NCBI GenBank assembly: GCA_964347025.1 | Contig: CAYFWU010000027.1 | Span: 1-8,875, forward strand | Direction of reading: 5' to 3' | Length of the DNA: 8,875 nt | From: CS3-C152 sp964347025 | GTDB taxonomy: Archaea; Aenigmatarchaeota; Aenigmatarchaeia; QMZP01; QMZT01 | Part shown: piece by piece, positions 1 through 4,378 of the stretch | Layout of the letters: each line of letters opens with the position of its first letter | How positions within the stretch are numbered: position 1 is the first letter of the stretch | Notes under the pieces: generated by a model | The model's database searches: none | Told to the model about the DNA's origin: nothing | Seen by the model: the letters and a program-made list of their open reading frames with translations, nothing else | Made by a program: the position numbers and the translations under genes

Positions 1-378
1 GGAGTATTTCAGATAATCGGTTTCGTTCTCTGTAAGAGGAAAGATCTGGCTCATACGCTCGATTTCGTTTGGGGTCTTCCTTGATACGCTCCCCTTCCCT
101 CCGAGTATCGCCAGGCCGTGTTTCTCAGGATCGAGGGATTCCCTGAGGGCTCCCAGTGTAGTTGTCGTGACGCCTGAAGAATGCCAGTCAAATCCCAGGA
201 CGCAGCCAAAGGCCTGAAAGAAGAAGGGATTCGCTATCCTCTTCAGGAATTCATCTGTCCCGTATTCGTAAATTACGACTTCGCTGACCAAACCTGCGAG
301 CCTTTTCATCCTTTTGAATAACCAGGGAGGGCATTTACCTCCATGTAAGGGCAGATCAGAAACACCCGTTTTCCTCAT
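1..378 (-). CDS. DUF763 family protein, N-terminal part (3' end outside window)
   Basis: This is an open frame of 126 codons from the ATG at 376-378 to the window edge, so the C-terminal part is missing. The protein begins MRKTGVSDLPLHGGKCPPWL and continues with FGCVLGFDWHSSGVTTTTLGAL at residues ~57-78 and GGKGSVSRKTP at ~93-103. This order (start with LPLHGG.AP/CPPWLF, then the FDWHSSG.TT segment, then GGKG..SRKTP) is the signature I recall for DUF763, a family common in archaea and some thermophilic bacteria. The family is usually several hundred residues long, so about two thirds is absent here. Its function is not established. The conserved H, D and W residues suggest an enzyme or nucleic-acid-related role, but that is inference. 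The gene lies 22 bp downstream of the HAD phosphatase stop. A TATA-like box at 398-407, centred ~25 nt before the ATG, suggests its own leaderless promoter. An internal ATG at 309 would remove the conserved LPLHGG start and is rejected. Confidence 0.88.
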   Translation of the reverse strand, partial: MRKTGVSDLPLHGGKCPPWLFKRMKRLAGLVSEVVIYEYGTDEFLKRIANPFFFQAFGCVLGFDWHSSGVTTTTLGALRESLDPEKHGLAILGGKGSVSRKTPNEIERMSQIFPLTENETDYLKYS

Positions 379-397
379 GAAAAAGAATTGGATTGAA

Positions 398-407
398 AAT
401 TTATATC
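398..407 (-). promoter_or_regulatory. TATA-like box of the DUF763 gene
   Basis: On the minus strand this reads GATATAAATT, centred about 25 nt upstream of the DUF763 ATG (378). That is the spacing expected if transcription starts at or next to the start codon (leaderless mRNA). The box overlaps the TAA stop (401-403) of the HAD gene. No Shine-Dalgarno-like sequence precedes the ATG, which supports leaderless translation. Confidence 0.45.
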
Positions 408-1096
408 TGATCTCCGAATGCCTTCAGGACATCTTCCGTATTTTCCAGGGATTTGAAAAGGAAGTCAGGTTTCTCCTTCTTCAGATCGCCTTCCTTGGCC
501 AGGCCTGTCGCGACGGCGATCGTTTTACAACCAAACTCCTTCCCACCCTGAATATCAGGGATTGCGTCCCCCACAATGAAAACATCCTCTTTCTTGGGGG
601 CGAAACCGTATTTCTCCTCCACGAGTTCCAACGCCCTTTCGATCATCTGGGATCTCTTGGTGGCAACATCTCCGAAGGAATGGATATTGAAGTATTTCAC
701 AAGCCCTGTTCTTTCTAGAATAAGCATGCCGACAGTGGAAATATTCCCTGTTATCAATCCCAGAATATCCCCCTTCTGTGAGAGCACGTCAAGAAGCCTG
801 ACAACCCCGGGGAGGACGACACCCTCTCCTATTCTCTTCATGGCCTCTCCCAGGTGTTTCTTGTAGGACTGGTACGCGGTTTCCATCTTTTCTTTAATAA
901 GCTTTGGATCAATTCCCCTCTCGAGAAGCGGGGCGCCTATCACAACCCGTGCAGGATGTCCTATATTCTTGATCAGATCCTCTGGAGCGAGATCAACACC
1001 GAAAACCTCTTTCTCCATCTTTATGAAAGAATTTATGTGCTCATCAAATACGTCTACCAACGTTCCGTCAAGATCAAAAAGAATGAGCTTCCTCAT
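401..1096 (-). CDS. HAD-superfamily phosphatase (phosphoglycolate phosphatase-like)
   Basis: This is a 231-residue soluble hydrolase. All core HAD motifs are visible. Motif I is FDLDGT (nucleophile D8, acid D10). Motif II is LITGN (T116). The motif III basic residue is probably K147 or R148 in ATKRSQ. Motif IV is VGDAIPD (D177, D181), which binds Mg2+. A helical cap sits between motifs I and II (residues ~15-95), as in subfamily I enzymes such as phosphoglycolate phosphatase and beta-phosphoglucomutase. The length is typical. The expected reaction is Mg-dependent hydrolysis of a small phosphate ester. The substrate cannot be read from sequence, so phosphoglycolate phosphatase is only the nearest label. 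The start is the ATG at 1094-1096, which puts DLDGT at the usual position. An overlapping ATG at 1098-1100 is out of frame. A TATA-like box ~26 nt upstream suggests a leaderless transcript. The gene lies between a coiled-coil gene (upstream) and the DUF763 gene (22 bp downstream). Confidence 0.9.
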   Translation of the reverse strand: MRKLILFDLDGTLVDVFDEHINSFIKMEKEVFGVDLAPEDLIKNIGHPARVVIGAPLLERGIDPKLIKEKMETAYQSYKKHLGEAMKRIGEGVVLPGVVRLLDVLSQKGDILGLITGNISTVGMLILERTGLVKYFNIHSFGDVATKRSQMIERALELVEEKYGFAPKKEDVFIVGDAIPDIQGGKEFGCKTIAVATGLAKEGDLKKEKPDFLFKSLENTEDVLKAFGDQI

Positions 1097-1117
1097 CCAT
1101 ATAAATTGGAGAAATAC

Positions 1118-1127
1118 ATTTAAAAAT
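1118..1127 (-). promoter_or_regulatory. TATA-like box of the HAD phosphatase gene
   Basis: The minus strand reads ATTTTTAAAT, centred ~26 nt before the ATG at 1096. No purine-rich ribosome binding site lies in the short spacer, so a leaderless transcript is likely. Confidence 0.45.
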
Positions 1128-1141
1128 GAAAATAAGAGAAT

Positions 1142-1159
1142 AACCAGAGTTTGCTGGTT
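1142..1159 (-). terminator. Small hairpin with T-rich tail after coiled-coil gene 1
   Basis: A perfect 6-bp inverted repeat, AACCAG / CTGGTT on the minus strand with a 6-nt loop, starts 15 nt past the stop codon of the 1175-1603 gene. The next ~25 transcribed bases are T-rich. Archaeal termination mostly depends on T-runs rather than hairpins, so the assignment is tentative. The T-rich tract also overlaps the HAD promoter. Confidence 0.3.
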
Positions 1160-1174
1160 CTTAAAATCTGGTCT

Positions 1175-1603
1175 CTATCCCCTGATCTCTTCATCGAACT
1201 CCGTGATCTGGTGTTTCAAGGAGATAAGCATGTCATTCGTTTTCTCCAAGGACTTCTGCATCGTTTGCCTCTCTCTCTGAAGGTTCCTGATCTGCTGATT
1301 CAGCATGAGCTTTTCGGATTCGAGTTCTGCCTTGTCTTCCTTCATTGAATTGATTTTCGACTGCAGGTCTTCCTCCTGTTTTTCCTTCTTCTTAAGCTCC
1401 ACCTGCATCTTGTTTCTGGTCACTTTCAGATGGTCAACCACTTCTATCAATTGGATTTCCTGATCCTTTAGCTGTCTCACCTTTTTCTCCAGAACTCTCC
1501 GTTCTTCCTTTATGTCGAGCGCCTTTACAACATCCTCGGAAAGTGTGTTCAAAACACCTTTAAGACCGGCATGTATCTCATCAACTGATTTTCTTTTTGC
1601 CAT
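1175..1603 (-). CDS. Small coiled-coil protein, function unknown
   Basis: This is a 142-residue protein that I do not recognise as a named family. A short N-terminal segment (residues 1-30, MAKRKSVDEIHAGLKGVL) could be a small helical head. From ~residue 32 to ~135 it is almost entirely charged heptad-like sequence rich in K, E, Q and L with no prolines, so a long parallel or antiparallel coiled coil of roughly 100 residues is expected. There is no signal peptide or membrane segment, so it should be cytoplasmic. The start is the ATG at 1601-1603, supported by a GAGGTG ribosome binding site 5 nt upstream. It lies 39 bp downstream of another small coiled-coil gene on the same strand and is probably co-transcribed with it. 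Its SD, contrasted with the leaderless-looking start of the upstream gene, is what archaea often show for the second cistron of an operon. Similarity to SMC/Rad50 arms or kinetochore proteins would be only compositional. Confidence 0.8.
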   Translation of the reverse strand: MAKRKSVDEIHAGLKGVLNTLSEDVVKALDIKEERRVLEKKVRQLKDQEIQLIEVVDHLKVTRNKMQVELKKKEKQEEDLQSKINSMKEDKAELESEKLMLNQQIRNLQRERQTMQKSLEKTNDMLISLKHQITEFDEEIRG

Positions 1604-1608
1604 CCCAA

Positions 1609-1614
1609 CACCTC
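1609..1614 (-). promoter_or_regulatory. Shine-Dalgarno sequence of coiled-coil gene 1
   Basis: The minus strand reads GAGGTG, 5 nt before the ATG at 1603 and complementary to the 3' end of archaeal 16S rRNA. It is the only clear ribosome binding site I find in the window. It fixes the start and suggests translation from within a longer (operon) transcript. Confidence 0.65.
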
Positions 1615-1618
1615 GCTA

Positions 1619-1647
1619 TTTATTTATAGATTTAAATTCTATTTAAA
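1619..1647 (-). promoter_or_regulatory. AT-rich gap with overlapping TATA-like boxes before coiled-coil gene 1
   Basis: The minus strand has TTTAAAT (1641-1647), ATTTAAAT (1630-1637) and TATAAATAAA (1619-1628) in succession. The outermost box would start transcription about 15 nt before the ATG, leaving the SD inside the leader, and would give this gene an internal promoter. The innermost would start transcription at the ATG. Any or none may be used, and the first overlaps the stop codon of the upstream gene (1643-1645). Confidence 0.35.
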
Positions 1648-2026
1648 CGTTCTTCCTGTGTTTTCTTATCATTCTCAGTATTTCAGCAAGCTGGTTGTTT
1701 ATTGTGTCAACGCTCAGCATGCTAGGGGCGATCTCTATCTTACCCTTCTCTATCGAACCCTTCTCGACCCAACCTCCCTTTTCGTAAGAATAAACATACT
1801 CCTTCCTCATATCCTCTGTTAACTTCATTATCTTCTCTTCCAGGATCTCCGCAAGCTTCGCGAGTTCCTGGTTGTTTTTCAAAAGCTTTTCAACCTCGAG
1901 TTTCAGCTCTTCATTCTCCCTCCTGAGATCAGAAAAAATGATCCTGTCCCTCTCCAGAACCTTCTTTGGATCATCTTTCGAAAATTTTAACACCTTCTTT
2001 TCCATCCCTTCCGACAGTTCTTCCAT
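1643..2026 (-). CDS. Small coiled-coil protein with basic C-terminus, function unknown
   Basis: This is a 127-residue protein beginning MEELSEGMEKKV, with no recognised family. Residues ~22-75 (DPKKVLERDRIIF...EEKIMKLTEDM) form a heptad-rich coiled coil of ~50 residues. A short glycine/tyrosine/tryptophan segment (YSYEKGGWVEKG, ~79-90) and a hydrophobic stretch (IEIAPSMLSV) follow, and the C-terminal helix ends in RMIRKHRKNV. It is soluble and likely oligomeric. The frame stays open further upstream to 2086, but that extension runs into the tRNA gene. The ATG at 2024-2026 has a TATA-like box centred 25 nt upstream, so I choose it as the start of a leaderless mRNA. It precedes the second coiled-coil gene by 39 bp. 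The pairing suggests the two products may interact, which is inference only. Confidence 0.75.
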   Translation of the reverse strand: MEELSEGMEKKVLKFSKDDPKKVLERDRIIFSDLRRENEELKLEVEKLLKNNQELAKLAEILEEKIMKLTEDMRKEYVYSYEKGGWVEKGSIEKGKIEIAPSMLSVDTINNQLAEILRMIRKHRKNV

Positions 2027-2047
2027 AATTTCATATTGTAAAAATGA

Positions 2048-2057
2048 GTATAAAAAA
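2048..2057 (-). promoter_or_regulatory. TATA-like box between the tRNA gene and coiled-coil gene 2
   Basis: The minus strand reads TTTTTTATAC, with TTTATA centred 25 nt before the ATG at 2026. The preceding T6 run begins 4 nt after the tRNA 3' end, so the same bases can serve as the tRNA terminator (T-run) and as the promoter of the next gene. Confidence 0.45.
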
Positions 2058-2074
2058 TGATGCCGATGGGGGGA

Positions 2075-2132
2075 AGACCAGCGCAAGACAGGGCAAGCCT
2101 GTCAGATGTCATTTACAAATGCAATCTGCGCA
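2075..2132 (-). other. tRNA-Met intron 2 (58 nt, non-canonical position 59/60 in the T-loop)
   Basis: It interrupts the T-loop between A59 (2133) and T60 (2074). A complete bulge-helix-bulge can be drawn. The outer helix is the T-stem GGGGG/CCCCC. The central helix pairs TTCA (nt 54-57) with intron TGGT (2080-2077), with one U-U mismatch and one G-U. The 5' bulge is AA|T and the 3' bulge is CT|T, both cut after the second base. The inner helix GCGCAG (2131-2126) pairs with TTGCGC (2086-2081). A 6-bp hairpin GACAGG/CCTGTC with a 5-nt loop lies inside. Introns at 59/60 are known from some archaeal tRNAs, mainly crenarchaeal. Splicing would require an endonuclease that accepts non-canonical sites. 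Confidence 0.8.
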
Positions 2133-2154
2133 TTTGAACCCCCGACCTCTGCGT

Positions 2155-2259
2155 ATCCCAAACTGACGCAGATGAAATCTGCGTTTTACGAAATTTCCGC
2201 AGACGTGTTCAAATTATATCATTGCTTCCAGAAGGAAGCTCAAAGCTCATAACGAAAGC
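2155..2259 (-). other. tRNA-Met intron 1 (105 nt, canonical position 37/38)
   Basis: It separates A37 (2260) from A38 (2154). Splice geometry fits a relaxed bulge-helix-bulge. Exon nt 32-35 (CTCA) pair with intron TGGG (2160-2157) as a 4-bp helix with one G-U. The 5' bulge is TA|G and the 3' bulge is AT|A, both cut after the second base, and the outer helix is the anticodon stem. I find no inner helix next to the 5' bulge, so this looks like an hBH-type site. The intron contains two further hairpins: GCTTCC/GGAAGC (2224-2239, 4-nt loop) and an 8-bp ACGCAGAT/ATCTGCGT (2166-2184, 3-nt loop). There is no open frame that could be a homing endonuclease. It is long for an archaeal tRNA intron. Confidence 0.82.
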
Positions 2260-2320
2260 TATGAGCGCAGCGCTCTAACCCCTGAGCCACATCGGCACTT
2301 GATAATGATATTGATACAAG

Positions 2321-2330
2321 TTTTAATAAA
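2321..2330 (-). promoter_or_regulatory. TATA-like box of the tRNA-Met gene
   Basis: The minus strand reads TTTATTAAAA, centred ~30 nt upstream of tRNA nucleotide 1 (2296). This fits transcription starting a few bases before the mature 5' end. It lies in the 40-bp gap after the ATP-grasp gene's stop (2337). Confidence 0.5.
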
Positions 2331-2336
2331 TGTGCT

Positions 2337-3293
2337 TTAAGCCTTTTTACGCGATCTATAAGAATTTTTGAAGAAATTAAGCAACCTGATGAAAAATCCT
2401 TCTCCTATTATTTCGTAATAACCCATAATCCCGGGTCTGGAGTTGCCCTCTATTAACCAGGGTTTTTTGTTCTTGTCAATCATGAAATCCAGAGAGTAAA
2501 ACCTCGGTCCGAATTTTTCAAGGACCTTATCAACACTCTTGACGATTCTTTTAACCGATTCAGGTATCTGATTTTTCTTTACAAAAAACATCTTCCCTCC
2601 CAGGTGAACATTCGTTAGAAAAGGATTTTTTCTTGCAGATCTCACGTAGGAATGGTCTATCCTCCCGTTCATTATCATGATCCTCATATCCCACACCTTT
2701 CCGAATTTAGGATGTTCCTTTGTCCCCACAAATTCCTGAACAAGGGTTCCCTTCTTGACATTTTTAGGAGTCCTTTCAATCACTTTAACCCCCTTTCCAC
2801 CCGTTCCTACACGAGGCTTCAAAACAATTTTTTTGGTTTTTAACTTCTTAATGGAATTATCAAGTTCTTTTTTGTTGTCAACAAGGAATGTTTTGGGCAT
2901 TAACTTACGAAAAATCTTATAAAAGGAATACTTGTCTTCTATCTTTTCTGTAAAAACAGGACTGTTGATCATGAGAAACTTCTTGTTAACCATTTCCTTT
3001 GCTTTTTGATAGCTTCTGTGCGATTTATCAAAAACCATGTCAAATTCCCTGTTATTTACGATCTTCCAGGAGCCATCGAAAACCAGTGCTTTTTTGACGA
3101 TTCCTTTATTATAATATTCATAAGAACTGATCAGAAATTCGACTCCTTTTTCCTTACCTATTCTGATCAAGATTTCGTACTGCCTTATTATTTTAACGAG
3201 AAAAATATCCAGATTTTTTCTGTCAAGATGACGGATTTTGCAATTAACAATTGTTTTCCTGAGTTTTGGGTGCATGACACATATTTTCAGCAT
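2337..3293 (-). CDS. ATP-grasp carboxylate-amine ligase (RimK-like)
   Basis: This is a 318-residue protein from the ATG at 3291-3293. ATP-grasp features are clear. An ATP-binding lysine lies in VLKPRVGTGGKGV (K159, glycine-rich loop 163-169). The adenine/ribose-binding segment is LVQEFVG (E187), followed by WDMRIMIMNGRIDHSYVR (202-218). The metal-binding residues are SLDF (D269) and LIEGNSRPG (E282, N284). The family forms an acyl-phosphate with ATP and joins a carboxylate to an amine or thiol, as in RimK, glutathione synthetase and YheC/D. The N-terminal ~120 residues are a divergent pre-ATP-grasp domain, so the substrate is unknown. It is divergent from an FGase-type amidohydrolase, 40 bp apart, suggesting linked chemistry. 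The frame runs back to 3335, which would overlap the divergent gene's start. The ATG at 3293 begins a plausible beta-strand (LKICVMHP), and ATG 3275 is an alternative. The gene looks more A/T-rich than the polymerase gene. Confidence 0.85.
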   Translation of the reverse strand: MLKICVMHPKLRKTIVNCKIRHLDRKNLDIFLVKIIRQYEILIRIGKEKGVEFLISSYEYYNKGIVKKALVFDGSWKIVNNREFDMVFDKSHRSYQKAKEMVNKKFLMINSPVFTEKIEDKYSFYKIFRKLMPKTFLVDNKKELDNSIKKLKTKKIVLKPRVGTGGKGVKVIERTPKNVKKGTLVQEFVGTKEHPKFGKVWDMRIMIMNGRIDHSYVRSARKNPFLTNVHLGGKMFFVKKNQIPESVKRIVKSVDKVLEKFGPRFYSLDFMIDKNKKPWLIEGNSRPGIMGYYEIIGEGFFIRLLNFFKNSYRSRKKA

Positions 3294-3330
3294 ATAAAGA
3301 ATTATTAATACATGCTTCAATAAATAATTA
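3293..3330. promoter_or_regulatory. Divergent promoter region between ATP-grasp and FGase-like genes
   Basis: Only 40 bp separate the two start codons. For the + gene (ATG 3334), ATTAATA at 3304-3310 is centred ~27 nt upstream. A stronger TATAAAG at 3293-3299 would give a ~12-nt leader and overlaps the ATP-grasp start codon. For the - gene (ATG 3293), a TTATTTATT-type box around 3319-3327 is centred ~29 nt upstream. The two promoters are interleaved, so binding for one may hinder the other. Confidence 0.4.
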
Positions 3331-3333
3331 TAC

Positions 3334-4374
3334 ATGAAGTTTTTGACAATAGATTTCAGGCCTGGTTTTTCTGTTTACAGGAACGGCGAAGGGCCCGTTT
3401 GGGTCTGCCCGCATTCAGGACCTGCCTTAGAAATTCCAACATCCAGAGATGAGAATACTGACACTGTCGCGACCCTCTGCTGGCTCCAGACAGGGGGATC
3501 ACTTCTCATTTCCGGTATTCCGAGGAAGATGATGTTTGGTGTGGACTTCAACAGGGACATCCCTCCTGAAGACCTTTCAATCTTACTTTGGCCCAAGTTT
3601 ATCGAGAACGGTCACAGTGAGAGACTAAAACAATACAGGAAGAATTATGCGTGGGCCGCGCAGAGTAAAACAGACTATCACCACAGGCTAAAAATATACA
3701 AAGATTTCTGGAACACTGTCAAAAGACTGGGCAACGTAATAGTTTTTGTTCACAGAGAATATATGAGAATGAAGAATTTCCCGTCAATAATGGATGTCGT
3801 AACCTACCAGGGTCAGGGAGTAAACAAGGAGATCATTAAAAACATTGTTAAAAAGATCAACAAAAAATACGAACCGTTCTTCAAAAAGATAAGCAGGGAC
3901 TACAAAGATTCTATTCTGCTGGAAGAGAGAAGAGCGATAGACAGGATAAAGGAGATATTCTCGAATTTTGATCTTAAGCAGATGAAAATAGAGTATAAGG
4001 AAAACATTCTCAAAGACATGCACATGATGGAAAAATACGCGGATAAAAGAGTATGGAGAAGATTAAAAAAGGAATTCAATGAAAAGAATTTCCTTTCAGT
4101 GATAAGATCTGCCCTGAGAAGAGGCCCTCACCCTCACATAACTGTGGAGGCCGTTTTCAGGGGAGAGAAAGCGGTAAGAACGAAAAAACCCCTCTTCATA
4201 AAAAAGAACATAGTAATGGAGGTTGAATGTAACGCCTTCATTAACTACTGGTATCCTGAAATGGCAGGCAAAATCTTAATAGATCTTCTGAAGAACCTGG
4301 TTTCTGTGGACATGTACAAGAAACTCGGAATCAAACAGACACAGATAGTTAAGTTCATTGGAAAACAGGTTTAA
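3334..4374 (+). CDS. N-formylglutamate amidohydrolase-like (FGase superfamily) protein
   Basis: This is a 346-residue protein. The N-terminal third carries the FGase pattern: VWVCPHSG (H27), then an acidic RDENTD segment (E40, D43), then GGSLLI...PRKMMFGVDFNRD (D71, N73, R74), equivalent to the PHSG, ED..VD and R.YIDVNR motifs of the family. Later candidate metal or active-site residues are VFVHRE (H140, E142), GPHPHI (H266, H268) and MEVEC (E297). Known members are zinc-dependent hydrolases that cleave N-formyl-L-glutamate. Here a large lysine-rich helical insertion (residues ~160-260) separates the halves, so the substrate may differ, for example another N-acyl amino acid or peptide. There is no signal peptide, so it should act in the cytoplasm. 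It is the only + strand gene, divergent from an ATP-grasp ligase and convergent, with 4 bp between stops, with a P-loop protein gene. Family assignment is fairly sure but the substrate is not. Confidence 0.75.
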   Translation: MKFLTIDFRPGFSVYRNGEGPVWVCPHSGPALEIPTSRDENTDTVATLCWLQTGGSLLISGIPRKMMFGVDFNRDIPPEDLSILLWPKFIENGHSERLKQYRKNYAWAAQSKTDYHHRLKIYKDFWNTVKRLGNVIVFVHREYMRMKNFPSIMDVVTYQGQGVNKEIIKNIVKKINKKYEPFFKKISRDYKDSILLEERRAIDRIKEIFSNFDLKQMKIEYKENILKDMHMMEKYADKRVWRRLKKEFNEKNFLSVIRSALRRGPHPHITVEAVFRGEKAVRTKKPLFIKKNIVMEVECNAFINYWYPEMAGKILIDLLKNLVSVDMYKKLGIKQTQIVKFIGKQV

Positions 4375-4378
4375 TTAA

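Larger units (their letters stand above)
2061..2296 (-). tRNA. tRNA-Met (anticodon CAU, elongator type) with two introns
   Basis: Removing two inserts yields a 73-nt tRNA with perfect stems. The acceptor is GCCGATG (2296-2290) with CATCGGC (2068-2062) and discriminator A73 at 2061. The D-stem is GCTC/GAGC with an AGGGGTTA loop. The anticodon stem is CTGCG (2270-2266) with CGCAG (2153-2149) and loop CTCATAA. The variable region is AGGTC. The T-stem is GGGGG (2143-2139) with CCCCC (2073-2069) and T-loop TTCAAAT. The anticodon CAT is at 2263-2261. The exons are 2296-2260 (nt 1-37), 2154-2133 (nt 38-59) and 2074-2061 (nt 60-73). CCA is not encoded. The anticodon stem lacks the three G:C pairs of initiator tRNA. 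A tRNA-Ile2 precursor (CAU modified to agmatidine) cannot be excluded, but the GCC...GGC-A73 acceptor and CTCATAA loop resemble archaeal elongator Met. The nearest downstream gene is coiled-coil gene 2 on the same strand. Confidence 0.88.

Noticed and set aside
314..1280. Several + strand open frames opposite the HAD gene and coiled-coil gene 1
   Set aside because: They are shadows of the minus-strand genes, whose HAD motifs and coiled-coil composition are unambiguous. None has a recognisable domain.
2027..2086. Upstream in-frame extension of coiled-coil gene 2 (MRWSSPHRHH...)
   Set aside because: It overlaps the tRNA 3' exon and part of intron 2, has a composition unlike the rest of the protein, and would remove the well-placed TATA-like box before ATG 2026.
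2119..2184. Repeated CGCAG/CTGCG words as a possible CRISPR or tandem repeat
   Set aside because: The copies are short and irregularly spaced, and are explained by the anticodon stem, intron hairpins and the 12-nt intron similarity.
2236..2249. Tandem AAGCTCA AAGCTCA on the + strand inside intron 1
   Set aside because: Two 7-nt copies are too few to call a repeat element. Each copy is used by one of the hairpins described in the intron.
2155..2259. Homing endonuclease or encoded RNA within intron 1
   Set aside because: At 105 nt it is too short for an endonuclease gene, and no C/D or H/ACA box arrangement could be recognised with confidence.
3294..3335. Longest start of the ATP-grasp gene (ATG at 3335, MYNYLLKHVLI...)
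   Set aside because: It would overlap the start codon of the divergent gene and cover both promoters. The 14 extra residues are hydrophobic, but AT-rich promoter DNA explains them better than a membrane anchor.
3375..4023. Minus-strand open frames within the FGase-like gene
   Set aside because: They are antisense shadows with no domain signal, whereas the + frame carries the conserved PHSG and DxNR motifs.
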